Positions 43,444-53,381 are shown, numbered from the stretch's first letter. The stretch: 64,000 nt of DNA from Asticcacaulis excentricus (GCF_003966695.1 NZ_AP018828.1:1-64000); one strand, 5' to 3'. A program made the numbers and translations. Notes: generated by a model not told the origin, from the sequence alone.

Positions 43444-44754
43444 ATGACCGCCTCCGCCTCACCGGCCGCGACGGGCCCGATCAGCCGCTATCGCTGGGTG
43501 ATCTGCGCGCTGTTGTTCATCGCCATCGGCATCAACTATATTGACCGCCAGATGATCGGCATCCTGAAGCCCACCCTTCAGGGCGAGCTTCAGTGGAGCG
43601 AAACCGACTATGCCAACATCGTGTTCTGGTTTCAGTGCTTCTATGCCGTAGGCTTTCTGACCTTCGGGCGCGTTATCGACGCGGTGGGCGTGCGCATCGG
43701 CTATGCGGTGGCCTTCACCATCTGGACCATCGCCTCGATCGGCCACGGCCTGATCCACAGCGTCACGCAATTCGCTGTGGCTCGCGCCGTACTGGGCTTC
43801 GGTGAGGCCGGCGCCTTCCCCGCTTCGCTGAAAGCCATATCGGAATGGTTCCCCCAGAAGGAGCGCGCGCAGGCCGTCGGCATCTTCAACGCCGGCACGG
43901 CCATGGGGCCGATCATCACGCCCCTGCTCGTCCCGGCGATTACGCTGGCCTTTGGCTGGCGCGCCGCCTTTATCTCCATCGGCATCGTAACAGCCCTGTG
44001 GCTGGTGGCGTGGCTAATCATGTACCGGCGTCCGCAGGAGCACCCCAAGGTGTCGGCTGCCGAGCTGGCGCATATTCAGTCCGACGATGCGACCCCCACC
44101 GAAGCCGCCGCGCCTACGGCCAAGATCTCGTGGTTCAAGCTCTTAACCTTCCGTCAGACCTGGGCCTATGCGCTGGGCAAGTTCCTCACCGACCCCATCT
44201 GGTGGCTCTATCTGTTCTGGCTGCCCGACTTCCTGAACAAGCGGCATGGCCTTGATCTGAAGACCTTCGGCCCGCCGCTGATCGCCATCTACATTCTCGC
44301 CGATTTCGGCTCTGTTTTCGGGGGCTGGGCGTCGTCAAAGCAAATCAAAGCCGGGCGCACCCCCAATGCGGCGCGCAAATCGACCATGCTGGTCTGTGCG
44401 CTTCTGGTTACGCCCATTTTCGCGGCGCAGTTCGTCGATAATCTGTGGGCCGCCGTGGCCATTATCGGCCTGGCCGCTGCCTCGCATCAGGCGTGGTCGG
44501 CCAATCTGATGACCCTGCCGTCGGACCTCTTCCCCAAGCAGGCGGTGGCCTCGGTCATTGGCATCGGCGGCATGGCCGGGGCCATCGGCGGTATGCTGAT
44601 GACCACTTTTAACGGTTATATCCTTGAGTTCTTCAAATCGTACCAGCCGATCTTTATCGTCGCGGGCTGTGCCTATCTGGTAGCCATTCTCGTCATCCAC
44701 ACCCTGACGCCTAAGCTCGAAAAGGTCCCCGAAGAGAAGATTTTGAAGGCGTAA
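43444..44754 (+). CDS. exuT: MFS hexuronate transporter (ExuT-like)
   Basis: The protein has 436 residues from ATG 43444, with AAAAAGGAAA upstream. Twelve spans are present. GINYIDRQMIGILKPTLQGE in span 1, FGRVIDAVGVRIGYAV and GFGEAGAFPASLKAISEWFP are hallmarks of the ExuT/anion:cation symporter group, which takes up galacturonate or glucuronate with protons. It fits with the pectinesterase and IclR regulator upstream. A terminator follows that may also serve the convergent ABC operon. Confidence 0.9.
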   Translation: MTASASPAATGPISRYRWVICALLFIAIGINYIDRQMIGILKPTLQGELQWSETDYANIVFWFQCFYAVGFLTFGRVIDAVGVRIGYAVAFTIWTIASIGHGLIHSVTQFAVARAVLGFGEAGAFPASLKAISEWFPQKERAQAVGIFNAGTAMGPIITPLLVPAITLAFGWRAAFISIGIVTALWLVAWLIMYRRPQEHPKVSAAELAHIQSDDATPTEAAAPTAKISWFKLLTFRQTWAYALGKFLTDPIWWLYLFWLPDFLNKRHGLDLKTFGPPLIAIYILADFGSVFGGWASSKQIKAGRTPNAARKSTMLVCALLVTPIFAAQFVDNLWAAVAIIGLAAASHQAWSANLMTLPSDLFPKQAVASVIGIGGMAGAIGGMLMTTFNGYILEFFKSYQPIFIVAGCAYLVAILVIHTLTPKLEKVPEEKILKA

Positions 44755-44763
44755 AAAACAGAA

Positions 44764-44798
44764 AAGCCCGTTCCGATGAGGAGCGGGCCTTTCTTCTT
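44764..44798. terminator. terminator between exuT and the ABC permease gene
   Basis: GCCCGTTCC and GGAGCGGGC pair around GATGA, followed by TTTCTTCTT on the plus strand and preceded by AAAA, so it can work in both directions. It starts 10 bp after the exuT stop. Confidence 0.85.
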
Positions 44799-47247
44799 AC
44801 TGGTGCCTGAGCGCCTTGCCCGGTTCGGTCGAAGCGCTGCTGAGTGCCAGCCCCCCCACCGTCCCCAGCGCGATGGCCAGAGCCGCCGCCGTGGCGATAA
44901 GGAAGAACAGCGGGCTGATGCCAATGGCGTCGTCGAACTGCGACAGCCACCGCCCCAGAGCCAGCCACGCCAGAGGCCAGGCGATAACGCTGGCGATCAG
45001 CACCGGGCGCAGGAATTGCAGCGTCAGGAGCCGCACCACCTGACCGCGCGACGCCCCCAGCACCTTGCGCAGACCGATCTCACGGGCCCGGCGCGAGGTA
45101 TTGAACGCCGCCATCCCATAAAGCCCAATACAGCCGATCAGCGCCGCCACCCCGGCCCCGACCCCGAACAGGTTGGAGCGGTCGCGTTCGGGCTTGTAAT
45201 ACTTGTCGAGGTTCTCATAGGCGGAGGTGACTTCAAACGGCACGTCTGGCGCGATCTGACGCCACACCTTGCGCAGGCGTTCGCGCATCACGCTTTCACT
45301 GATCCCGGCATAGCGGACAAAGCCAACCGCCGCATAGGAGACGTGGGCATCGAACATATACAGCTTGGCCGGAATGGGCTCAGACGGGTGATAGAAGCGC
45401 GCGTCTTCGACCACACCGACAATACGCACCGTATGATCGGCAAAGCGCGCCGTCTGCCCCACTGCGGCCTGTGGCGTCTTGAAGCCCAGACGCTGCACCG
45501 CCAGACGGCTGACGACCACATTGGTCACCCGGTTGCTGTCCGTCTCAGACCTGTTGTCCACCCACGTCTGATCCTCGGCAAAGCGCGGATCGAAAAGGCG
45601 TCCGGCTAGCAGCTTGATACCAATCAGCTCGAAATAGCCCGGCCCGACCATGGACCAGTTGACCGTCGGCGACTCCGTCAGCTCCTGACGCCGCCCCGGC
45701 AGGACGATATTGGAGTTATTGACCGTGTTCTGATCGCCCGGAATGGCATTGGCGATGGTCACCGCCGTAACATTGGGCAGGGCCCGCACGGCGGCCTGAA
45801 AGCCTTCGCGCTGCGCGGCATTGATATTGACATCGCGGATCGAATTGACCAGCAGCAGGCCGTCGCGTTTGAAGCCGAGATCGGCCGACTGGATATGCTC
45901 GATCTGCTTGATGAAGCCGAGCATCAGGGTAAAGGCCATAACCACCGCCGCAAATTGCAGGATGACAAGGCCTTCGCGCAGGCGCATCCCCAGACGCCCG
46001 CCCGCCGGGGTGCGGCTCGACGCCAGAACCTGCGCCGGTTTAAAGGCCGACAGGGCAAAGGCCGGATAGAGGGCCGCGACCAGACCGGCCAGCAGCACCA
46101 CACCCAGAAGCCCGGCCAGCCACGCCCCGTCCTTCACGTAATCGAGCGCCAAAGACAGGCCCCCGGCGGCATTGATCAGCGGCAGGGTCAGTTCGACCAG
46201 AGACAGGCCCACAATAAAGGCGACCAGCAGGGTCAGCAGGGCCTCCCCCAGAAATTGCAGCCGCAGCGCCGAAGGACGCGCCCCCAGTGTCTTGCGCACC
46301 GCCACTTCACGCGCCCGCAAGCCGGCCCGCGCCGTGGCCAGATTGACGTAGTTGATCAGGGCCAGCCCCAGCGCCACCACGCCGACCAGACCCAGCGTGA
46401 CGATGGCCGCCTTCTGTTTGGGGTCGATCAGGTGCATGTCGGCCAGCGGCACCAGCACCAGCTTCATCAGGCTGCTGCCCTTGGTGCCGGGCCCGAAGGT
46501 GTCGCCCACCTGACGATCGGTAAAGGCGTCCATCTGGGCCTGAAGCGCCCGCGCCTCAGCCGGTGTGTTGAATTTGAGGAAAGCGAAAAGCTCCACCGAG
46601 CCCCAGTGATGCCAGGTGTCGGGCTCCATCGCCGTGCGCTGCGGCGTGATGCGGCGCATCAGGTCCAGCTTCAGATCGGCATTTTTGGGCAGGTCGCGCA
46701 TAACGGCGCTGACCACATAGGGTTTGCGCCCCTCGGCGTCGCTGAGCGTCAGGGTCTTGCCCACCGCATCCGCCGTGCCGAAATATTTGCGCGCCTTTTC
46801 CTCGCTGATGACCACGCTACCCGGATCATTCAGCGCACTGGCCGCGTCGCCTTCGCGCATGGGCACGCCGAAAAAGGTGAGAAACTCCGGATCGACCAGC
46901 TCGATCTGTTCGGAATAGACCTCCGACCCCTTGTGCACCGTGACCGGGTTGGACCAGTCGCGCACGGTGACCAGTTGCGGATAGCTGGCCTTCAGTTCTT
47001 CGGTCAGGCCGCCCATGGCGCCGATACGCACCTCATCGGTCATGCCGGGGAAGAAGTAGCGGGTGCCGACGGTATAGATTTTGGCGCGTTCGGGGCTCCA
47101 GCTCTCATAGCCGGTTTCAAAGCGCACCAGCAGGCTGAGCGCGATAAAGACGGCGATGCCGAGGCTGAGGCCCAGAAGGTTGAGACCGCCATACAGCGGA
47201 TGCCGGGTGAAGGAGCGCCAGAAGGCGATCAGGACAGAGCGTAACAT
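44797..47247 (-). CDS. ABC transporter permease, MacB/FtsX type
   Basis: The protein has about 816 residues from ATG 47247, with TGAGG 6 nt upstream; a GTG four codons earlier overlaps the ATPase stop. Two FtsX-like halves are present, each with a large extracytoplasmic MacB-PCD domain (LVDPEFLTFFGVPMREGDAA; then FELIGIKLLAGRLFDP) followed by membrane spans with the EVAVRKTLGARPSAL and EIGLRKVLGASRGQV coupling motifs. These systems export peptides, lipoproteins or drugs from the periplasm. It belongs to an operon with the ATPase and HlyD-like adaptor upstream. Confidence 0.93.
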   Translation of the reverse strand: MLRSVLIAFWRSFTRHPLYGGLNLLGLSLGIAVFIALSLLVRFETGYESWSPERAKIYTVGTRYFFPGMTDEVRIGAMGGLTEELKASYPQLVTVRDWSNPVTVHKGSEVYSEQIELVDPEFLTFFGVPMREGDAASALNDPGSVVISEEKARKYFGTADAVGKTLTLSDAEGRKPYVVSAVMRDLPKNADLKLDLMRRITPQRTAMEPDTWHHWGSVELFAFLKFNTPAEARALQAQMDAFTDRQVGDTFGPGTKGSSLMKLVLVPLADMHLIDPKQKAAIVTLGLVGVVALGLALINYVNLATARAGLRAREVAVRKTLGARPSALRLQFLGEALLTLLVAFIVGLSLVELTLPLINAAGGLSLALDYVKDGAWLAGLLGVVLLAGLVAALYPAFALSAFKPAQVLASSRTPAGGRLGMRLREGLVILQFAAVVMAFTLMLGFIKQIEHIQSADLGFKRDGLLLVNSIRDVNINAAQREGFQAAVRALPNVTAVTIANAIPGDQNTVNNSNIVLPGRRQELTESPTVNWSMVGPGYFELIGIKLLAGRLFDPRFAEDQTWVDNRSETDSNRVTNVVVSRLAVQRLGFKTPQAAVGQTARFADHTVRIVGVVEDARFYHPSEPIPAKLYMFDAHVSYAAVGFVRYAGISESVMRERLRKVWRQIAPDVPFEVTSAYENLDKYYKPERDRSNLFGVGAGVAALIGCIGLYGMAAFNTSRRAREIGLRKVLGASRGQVVRLLTLQFLRPVLIASVIAWPLAWLALGRWLSQFDDAIGISPLFFLIATAAALAIALGTVGGLALSSASTEPGKALRHQ

Positions 47248-47255
47248 ATCAGGCC

Positions 47256-47936
47256 TCACAACATCTGGGCGACGGAGGCCACCAGTTGCCCGTCGAGTAT
47301 ATCGACGCGACGGCTGGCCTGATCGGCGTGGCTGGGTGAGTGGGTGACCATGATGATGGTCGCCCCGGAGGCATTCAACCCTTTGAGGATGTCCATGACC
47401 TGCGCGCCGTTTTCGGTATCGAGATTGCCCGTCGGTTCGTCGGCCAGGATCAGGTCGGGATTGCCGACAATGGCGCGCGCAATGGCGGCGCGCTGCTGCT
47501 GACCACCCGACAACTGATGCGGGAAGTGGCGCGCCCGGTGGGCGATGCCCACGCGGTCCATGGCCGTTTCGATGGCCTGACGGCGCGACCCCTTCTGCCC
47601 CTGACGATAGAGCAGGCCCAGCTCGATATTCTCATAGATGGTCAGGTCATCGACCAGATTGAAGCTCTGAAAAATGAAGCCGAGATGGCGGGCGCGGTGC
47701 TGCGCCAGCTTGGCTTCACTCAATTTGGCCAGATCGACCCCGTTGAACAGATAGGCCCCCGAGGTCGGGCGGTCGATGGTGCCCAGCGTGTTGAGCAATG
47801 TCGATTTTCCGCAGCCCGACGGCCCCATAATGGCGACGAATTCACCCTGACGGATGGTCAGGTTGATATTGTGCAGGGCCGTGGTTTCGATCTCATCGGA
47901 CCGGTAAAGGCGGGAGACGTTTTGAAGCTCAATCAT
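47256..47936 (-). CDS. ABC transporter ATP-binding protein (MacB/LolD type)
   Basis: The protein has 226 residues. Walker A is GPSGCGKSTLLN, the Q-loop FIFQSFNLVDDLT, the signature LSGGQQQRAAIARA, Walker B LILADEPTGNLD, and the H-loop MVTHSPSHA. The PTSG..LFNGVDL stretch is usual for the LolD/MacB group. It powers the permease encoded next to it. Its start overlaps the adaptor gene by 4 bases. Confidence 0.95.
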   Translation of the reverse strand: MIELQNVSRLYRSDEIETTALHNINLTIRQGEFVAIMGPSGCGKSTLLNTLGTIDRPTSGAYLFNGVDLAKLSEAKLAQHRARHLGFIFQSFNLVDDLTIYENIELGLLYRQGQKGSRRQAIETAMDRVGIAHRARHFPHQLSGGQQQRAAIARAIVGNPDLILADEPTGNLDTENGAQVMDILKGLNASGATIIMVTHSPSHADQASRRVDILDGQLVASVAQML

Positions 47937-49231
47937 GAATTCGAGTCCGATTTGATGTGGAGATATTGCGCATTGCGCAGGTTGGAGACCCCGGCCGTGA
48001 CGATGCGCTCGCCGGGTTTGAGGCCGCTGAGGATTTCGACCTGTTCAGGATTGCGGCGGCCCACGGTGACGGCGCGGCGGCTGGCCTGATCGCCCTTGGC
48101 GTTGAGCACAAACACCCACGCCCCGCCCGATTCCGTCAGCCAGCTTCCCGACGGGGCCAGAATGGCCGGCGTCGTCTGACCCAGTCTCAGGCGGATATCG
48201 ACGGTTTCGCCGCGCTTGAGATCGGCGGGCGGCGGCGTGACAAACTGCAATTCGGCCACCACGCGGCCATTGGTCACCTGCGGGAAGACTTTCGAGACGG
48301 CGACGCTGACCGTCTGACCGTGCAGGCTGGCCTCGGCCTTCTGCCCTTCGGACAGACGTTGCAGGTAGAATTCATCGACCTCGGCGCGCAGTTTGTAGCT
48401 GCCTTCGGAATCGACCTGCGCCACCGCGTCGCCCTCCTTCACCGCCTGCCCCGGTTTGAGGCTGAAGGCGGTCAGGCGGCCTGCGGCGGGGGCCGCGATG
48501 GTCAGGGCGTCGAGGCCGCGACGCACCTCGCCCAGATTACGGCGCAGGTCCTGCGCATTGTCCTGCACCTGACGGCGCTGACCGGCATAGAATTGCGCGT
48601 CGGGCGTCTGGGCGGTCTTGAGCGCCGCCACGCGCTGACGCTGATAGGCCACCTCATCGGCATAGGGTTTGACCGCCGCCGCATTGATAAAGCCCTTATC
48701 GAGCAGGGTCTGACGCTTCTGATATTCCTGTTCGGCGCGGCTGAGGGCATAGGCGGCATCGGCCAGCGCCTGTTCGCGGTTTTCCTGCGCGGTTTTCAGC
48801 GCCATCAACTGATTGGCATTGTCGGCCAGCCGCGCCGAAATATCCGCCTCACGCCCCGACACATCCAGCGTCAGGGCCGGATTGACCAGATAGACCAGCG
48901 CCTGCCCCTTGGTCACGCGGTCGCCGTCGCTGACCGCCACGGCCTGCACGCGACCGGCCGTCGCCGCCGTGATATAGACCGTATCGAGCGGCACGGCTTC
49001 GGCGCGCAGCGGCACATAGTCCTGATAAGGGGCCCGCACCACCTCACCGGTTTCGAGGGTACGCGCCGCGACCGTTACCGTGCCCGACCTGGGCAGGGTC
49101 AGGTAAAAGGCGAGACCCGCCGTGGCGATGACGACGGCGGCAGCGGTAATCTGAAACGGACGGCGGCGATACCAGGGTTTGGCGCGCTTGCGGTCCATGG
49201 CGGTGGGGGATGAGAGGACGTTATCGGGCAT
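47933..49231 (-). CDS. HlyD-family periplasmic adaptor of the ABC exporter
   Basis: The protein has 432 residues. A positively charged N-terminus and one span (FQITAAAVVIATAGLAFYLT) anchor it. Lipoyl halves (ITAATAGRVQAVAVSDGDRV and ALTIAAPAAGRLTAFSLKPG) flank a long coiled coil (about residues 130-235), followed by beta domains. It links the inner-membrane ABC permease with an outer-membrane channel, as MacA does. It is the first gene of the operon and divergent from the two-component genes, which may control it. Confidence 0.92.
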   Translation of the reverse strand: MPDNVLSSPTAMDRKRAKPWYRRRPFQITAAAVVIATAGLAFYLTLPRSGTVTVAARTLETGEVVRAPYQDYVPLRAEAVPLDTVYITAATAGRVQAVAVSDGDRVTKGQALVYLVNPALTLDVSGREADISARLADNANQLMALKTAQENREQALADAAYALSRAEQEYQKRQTLLDKGFINAAAVKPYADEVAYQRQRVAALKTAQTPDAQFYAGQRRQVQDNAQDLRRNLGEVRRGLDALTIAAPAAGRLTAFSLKPGQAVKEGDAVAQVDSEGSYKLRAEVDEFYLQRLSEGQKAEASLHGQTVSVAVSKVFPQVTNGRVVAELQFVTPPPADLKRGETVDIRLRLGQTTPAILAPSGSWLTESGGAWVFVLNAKGDQASRRAVTVGRRNPEQVEILSGLKPGERIVTAGVSNLRNAQYLHIKSDSNS

Positions 49232-49348
49232 GTTAAAACGCTAACACAGAGTTTTCAATTCATATAAATAATTCATTTTGCTTGATTTTTGTCGATTTTT
49301 ACCCTCAAATCAGGATTGAAATCACCACGCAGGTGTCCGAATCCGAAC

Positions 49349-49921
49349 ATGTCTTCCGAAGCCGAAACACCCCCTCTGACGCGCGCCGTCTTTCTTGATG
49401 ACGACCCCGATATTCTGGCGGCGGCCGAGCTGGTCCTGACGCGGCAGGGCTTCACCCTGCGCACGGCGCAGTCGCCGGATGAGGCGCGCGCTTTGCTTGA
49501 GTCTGAGACGCCGGATGTGCTTCTGCTCGATCTCAACTACCGGCGCGGCGATACGTCGGGCGAAGCGGGTCTGGCCTTTTTGCAGGAACAACTGGCGAAG
49601 ACCCCGCACCTGCCCGTCGTCGTCATCACCGGCCATTCGGGCATGAGCATCGCCATTCAGGCCATGCGGCTGGGGGCGCAGGATTTTGTCGTAAAGCCGT
49701 GGAACAATGATCGGCTGGTCGCCGCCCTGCGTGCGGCCATTGAGACGCCGCCGCGCGTGCCCGCCGACCTGCCGCCGCAGGACCTCAATCTGGAGCGCTC
49801 CGAGCGCGAGCTGATCAAGGCGGCGCTCAGCCGGCATCAGTTCAATATCTCGCACGCCGCCAGAGACCTTGGCCTGACGCGGGCGGCGCTGTACCGGCGC
49901 ATGGAAAAACACGGTCTGTGA
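49349..49921 (+). CDS. response regulator with receiver and Fis-type helix-turn-helix, no AAA+ domain
   Basis: The protein has 190 residues from ATG 49349. The receiver domain has FLDDDPDILAA, the phospho-acceptor DLNYRRGD region (LLLDLN), VVITGHSG and FVVKPWNN. It is joined directly to a C-terminal Fis-like HTH (LIKAALSRHQFNISHAARDL, GLTRAALYRRM). The sigma-54 ATPase module usual in the NtrC-type partners of such ABC loci is absent, as in RegA/ActR regulators. It is followed 3 bp later by its sensor kinase and is divergent from the ABC operon. Confidence 0.88.
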   Translation: MSSEAETPPLTRAVFLDDDPDILAAAELVLTRQGFTLRTAQSPDEARALLESETPDVLLLDLNYRRGDTSGEAGLAFLQEQLAKTPHLPVVVITGHSGMSIAIQAMRLGAQDFVVKPWNNDRLVAALRAAIETPPRVPADLPPQDLNLERSERELIKAALSRHQFNISHAARDLGLTRAALYRRMEKHGL

Positions 49922-49924
49922 CGC

Positions 49925-51148
49925 ATGGGGTCTCATCGCATCTGGCTCAGCATTGTCGCGCAGGTAGGCGTCTTCGCCCTGGGGGTCGGGCTGTGGCTGG
50001 CCCTCAGTCAGGGCTATTACGCCACGGCGCTGGTCTGCGGGCTGGCCGCCGTCGGACTGGCCGTGGCGGGCGTCAACAGCCCGGCCTTCCATCTGGCGCG
50101 TGAACGCCTGCGCGCCCGGCTAAGCCCGGCGCCGATCTTTACGGCGGAGCTGGGGCGGCGCAGGCTTCAGATGCTGCTCGATCAGGCCCCCTCGCCGCTT
50201 CTTCTGCAAACCGATGACGGGCAGATCATCGCCGTCAATCGCGCGGCACGTCAACTGTTCGGCGTCGCCTACGCCCTGCCTCTGGCGGTGCGGCGCACGC
50301 TTGTCGGTGATGGCGGTGACCTGTTCACACCGGGGCAGCAGATCGTCTGGGAAGGACACACCTTCGCCGTTCAGCACAACGAACTGATCGAGGATGAGCG
50401 CACCTCGCAACTGGCCATCCTGACCGATATTTCCGCCGATGTGCGCGCCGCCGAAGCCACGGCGCTGCGTGACCTGCTGCGGGTACTCAATCACGAACTG
50501 ATGAACGCCCTGACGCCCGTCGCGTCGATGAGCAAGAGCGCGCTCGACCTCCTGCATGACGACACGCCGCACTCGCGCGAACTGGCCATCAAGGCGCTGG
50601 AGCGGGTGGTGGCGCGCACCGAAGGCCTGCACGACTTTATCAATGCCTATCGCGCCCTGACCCGCCTGCCGCCGCCCAGCCTGCAACCGGTGCGCCTGTC
50701 CGAATGGCTGGATGTCCTGCACGAAAGCTTCACCGCTCAATGGAGCGACAAGGGGGTCAGCCTTTTGTGGGAGGTGCCCGCCGAAGACGCCCTGATCCGC
50801 ATGGACGAAGATCAGATGTGGCTGTGCGCCGGGAACCTGCTCAACAATGCGGCGCAGGCAGCGCTGGAAAAGGGCGGCGACCCCAAGGTGCGCCTGCATG
50901 CCACCACCGGAGACAGCAGCCTGAGCGTGGTGATCGAGGATTCCGGTCCCGGCATCCCGGCCGAACATGGCCGTCAGGTCTTCATGCCCTTCTTCACCAC
51001 CAAGGCCACCGGCACCGGGGTGGGCCTCAGTCTGGCCCGTCAGATCGTGCAAGGCCACGGCTCGGACCTCAGCCTGTTGCCGCTCAGTCCCGGCGATCCG
51101 GACGCCTTGGGCGGCGCCCGTTTCGCCTTTAGTCTGTCACGAATTTAA
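49925..51148 (+). CDS. membrane-bound sensor histidine kinase (NtrY/PAS type)
   Basis: The protein has 407 residues. Two N-terminal spans (about residues 8-50) precede a PAS-like segment (LLDQAPSPLLLQTDDGQIIA). The phospho-acceptor helix is LLRVLNHELMNALTPVASMS. The ATPase domain has NNAAQAAL (N box), IEDSGPGIP (G1), FFTTKATGTGVGLSLARQIV (F and G2). It should phosphorylate the regulator just upstream. The signal it senses, perhaps an envelope compound exported by the ABC system, is inferred only from the neighbours. Confidence 0.9.
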   Translation: MGSHRIWLSIVAQVGVFALGVGLWLALSQGYYATALVCGLAAVGLAVAGVNSPAFHLARERLRARLSPAPIFTAELGRRRLQMLLDQAPSPLLLQTDDGQIIAVNRAARQLFGVAYALPLAVRRTLVGDGGDLFTPGQQIVWEGHTFAVQHNELIEDERTSQLAILTDISADVRAAEATALRDLLRVLNHELMNALTPVASMSKSALDLLHDDTPHSRELAIKALERVVARTEGLHDFINAYRALTRLPPPSLQPVRLSEWLDVLHESFTAQWSDKGVSLLWEVPAEDALIRMDEDQMWLCAGNLLNNAAQAALEKGGDPKVRLHATTGDSSLSVVIEDSGPGIPAEHGRQVFMPFFTTKATGTGVGLSLARQIVQGHGSDLSLLPLSPGDPDALGGARFAFSLSRI

Positions 51149-51831
51149 AACTTCTTCGACAGGGTGACGAAGGTGGACTCGCCGTACTTGGCCCCCAGAT
51201 CGCCCTTATCCGTCGTGGTATAGGTCAGGCTGACCAGAAACTTCGGCGTCACCGCATAGCTCGCCCCGGCCAGATAGCTGGTGTAATCCACGCTCTCCCG
51301 ATTGTGGCGGAAGCCGTTGGCCGCCTGAAGCGTCAGTTTCGGCGTCACCTTGTAGTCCAGCCCCCATTCGCTGAAAGTGGCCTGCTTTGCCTTGCCATAG
51401 TTGTCCGGCGAATAGGCCAGATTGAGCTTGGCCGTCAGGCGCGCGTTCAGCTTGCGCGCGGCATTGATCTCATACTCCATAAACGCGTTATCAATGCCGG
51501 TTTTGGTGCCGTTATACTGTTTGAAGATGGCGCGTGACGTCACGTCATTGCCCAGCCACTTCGACTTGTACCCGATCAGAAGCTGGGTCTGGTTATCGAC
51601 GCCGGTCGTGCGGTCACGCATCGACTTGTAGAGGACACCGCCAAACACCTTGCCATAGGCGGCCTGCCCGCCGACGGTATACTGGGGGCGGCCTTCGGTC
51701 TGGCTGACGCCGCGATAGATGCCATCGCTGAGGGCTTTGATTTCCGCCGAATATTTGACCGTTTCGGCCTGAGCGACCGTTGGCAAGGCAAAAAGCAGGG
51801 TTGCGGGCAAAAGGAGGCTGTTCGCAGACAT
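51145..51831 (-). CDS. TorF-family putative porin
   Basis: The protein has 228 residues with a signal peptide (LLLPATLLFALPTVAQAE). It begins after cleavage with KYSAEIKALSDGIYRGVSQT and EGRPQ, the hallmark of the Gcw_chp/TorF outer-membrane family. Alternating beta strands follow and the C-terminal residue is Phe, as in barrel proteins. It probably lets small anions across the outer membrane. It is downstream of dctA in the same direction, which would suit dicarboxylate entry, but a terminator-like hairpin separates them. Its end overlaps the convergent kinase gene. Confidence 0.88.
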   Translation of the reverse strand: MSANSLLLPATLLFALPTVAQAETVKYSAEIKALSDGIYRGVSQTEGRPQYTVGGQAAYGKVFGGVLYKSMRDRTTGVDNQTQLLIGYKSKWLGNDVTSRAIFKQYNGTKTGIDNAFMEYEINAARKLNARLTAKLNLAYSPDNYGKAKQATFSEWGLDYKVTPKLTLQAANGFRHNRESVDYTSYLAGASYAVTPKFLVSLTYTTTDKGDLGAKYGESTFVTLSKKF

Positions 51832-51896
51832 GAGGGTCTCCGTTGGCGAAACCGCAGCGCAGTCTCGCCTTCATCTCAAAAGAAGGGATTAAAAGA

Positions 51897-51937
51897 GACC
51901 CGTGCCGGGGGCTCGAACCGATACACCGGCACGGGTC
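51897..51937 (-). terminator. intrinsic terminator downstream of dctA
   Basis: GACCCGTGCCGG and CCGGCACGGGTC form a perfect 12-bp stem. On the minus strand TCTTTTAATCCCTTCTTTT follows, a suitable T-rich tail. It would end the dctA message ahead of the porin gene. Confidence 0.75.
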
Positions 51938-51941
51938 AGTG

Positions 51942-51997
51942 AGGATGGAACCGTTGGGGGGGGACACGACCGGGCTACGGCCGGAAGGTTCCATCCT
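51942..51997. repeat. inverted repeat just after dctA
   Basis: AGGATGGAACC (51942-51952) and GGTTCCATCCT (51987-51997) are perfect 11-bp inverted arms around a G-rich 34-bp loop with CCGGGC/GGCCGG. It starts 8 bp beyond the dctA stop and could add to termination or protect the mRNA end. Confidence 0.7.
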
Positions 51998-52004
51998 TAA
52001 AAGG

Positions 52005-53381
52005 TTAGTCCGCGCTCTTTTCGCCGAGCTGGACGCCGGCCGGAGCGCCGTGGATGGCCATCACGGGTTCGGCCTCGATCACAGGCTTGCCATTCATGGC
52101 GGCGCGGAACGTGTCCATGTCGATCGACTTTTCCCAGCGGCTGACGACGACGGTGGCGACCGCATTGCCGATGAAGTTGGTGATCGAGCGGCATTCCGAC
52201 ATGAAGCGGTCAACGCCCAGAATGATGGCCATACCGGCAAGCGGCACGGTCGGCACCACCGACAGGGTGGCGGCCAGGGTGATGAAGCCCGCGCCCGTCA
52301 CGCCCGCCGCACCCTTCGACGACAGCATGGCGACCGACAGCAACAGCAGTTGTTGCTCAAGCGACAAGTGGGTGTTGGTGGCCTGAGCGATAAACAGGGC
52401 CGCCAGCGTCATGTAGATATTGGTGCCATCGAGGTTGAACGAATAGCCGGTCGGCACGACAAGGCCCACGACCGAACGCTTGCAGCCCGCAGCCTCCATC
52501 TTCTCCATCAGGCTCGGCAGGGCCGATTCCGAGGACGAGGTGCCGAGCACCAGAAGAAGTTCCGCCTTCAGATAACCGATCAGCTTTAAGATCGAGAAGC
52601 CGTTGGCGGCACAGACAGCCCCCAGAATGACGATCACGAACAGGGCCGAGGTGGCGTAGAAGGTGCCAACCAGCGCCGCCAGATTGACGATGGAGGCGAT
52701 GCCGTACTTGCCGATGGTGAAGGCAAAGGCGCCGAAGGCCCCGATGGGCGCGGCCTTCATCAGGATTGACACCATCTTGAAAATGGCGTGGCTGACGGTT
52801 TCCAGCAGGTTGACCAGCGGCTTGGCGCGCTCACCCACAAAGATCAGCGAAATGCCGAACAGGATGGCGATAAACAGCACCTGAAGGATGTTGCCTTCGA
52901 CAAAGGCCGAGGTGAAGGTCGTCGGAATAATATCCATCACGAAGCCGATCAGGGTCGTTTCGTGCGCCTTGGCGGCGTATTCATCTACCTTGGCATTGTG
53001 CAGCGTGGCCGGGTCGATATTCATGCCGTGACCGGGCTGCACCACATTGGCGACGATCAGGCCGACGATCAGGGCCAGGGTCGAAAAGGTCAGGAAGTAG
53101 GCAAAGGCCTTGCCCGTGACCGAGCCGACGCCTTTCAGCGAGCCCATGCCGGCAATACCCGTGACGATGGTCAGGAAGATGACTGGCGAAATGATCATCT
53201 TGACCAGCTTGATAAAGCCGTCACCCAGCGGTTTCAGCGCCTCGCCGGTCTGCGGGTAAAAGTGCCCCATGGCCGCGCCCAGAGCAATGGCAACCAGCAC
53301 CTGAAAATAGAGATGGGCATAGAAGGGGCGCTTGCGCGGGGCGGCCGCGGTCAGCGTGTCCGTAGGGATATGCATCTGCAT
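52005..53381 (-). CDS. dctA: C4-dicarboxylate transporter DctA
   Basis: The protein has 458 residues from ATG 53381 (GAGGA 6 nt upstream). It carries the sodium:dicarboxylate symporter fold with eight or more spans. [19 protein letters not shown] is the serine-rich re-entrant loop, [20 protein letters not shown] the substrate/cation site, and [21 protein letters not shown]-like sequence ([20 protein letters not shown]) the C-terminal signature. It imports succinate, fumarate and malate with protons. It is divergent from dctBD, with two matching boxes in the gap. Confidence 0.96.
   Translation of the reverse strand: MQMHIPTDTLTAAAPRKRPFYAHLYFQVLVAIALGAAMGHFYPQTGEALKPLGDGFIKLVKMIISPVIFLTIVTGIAGMGSLKGVGSVTGKAFAYFLTFSTLALIVGLIVANVVQPGHGMNIDPATLHNAKVDEYAAKAHETTLIGFVMDIIPTTFTSAFVEGNILQVLFIAILFGISLIFVGERAKPLVNLLETVSHAIFKMVSILMKAAPIGAFGAFAFTIGKYGIASIVNLAALVGTFYATSALFVIVILGAVCAANGFSILKLIGYLKAELLLVLGTSSSESALPSLMEKMEAAGCKRSVVGLVVPTGYSFNLDGTNIYMTLAALFIAQATNTHLSLEQQLLLLSVAMLSSKGAAGVTGAGFITLAATLSVVPTVPLAGMAIILGVDRFMSECRSITNFIGNAVATVVVSRWEKSIDMDTFRAAMNGKPVIEAEPVMAIHGAPAGVQLGEKSAD

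Noticed and set aside
51897-51937. tRNA T-arm-like GGTTCGAG inside the hairpin after dctA
   Set aside because: No acceptor, D or anticodon arms surround it. The 12-bp stem with a T-rich tail is better explained as a terminator.
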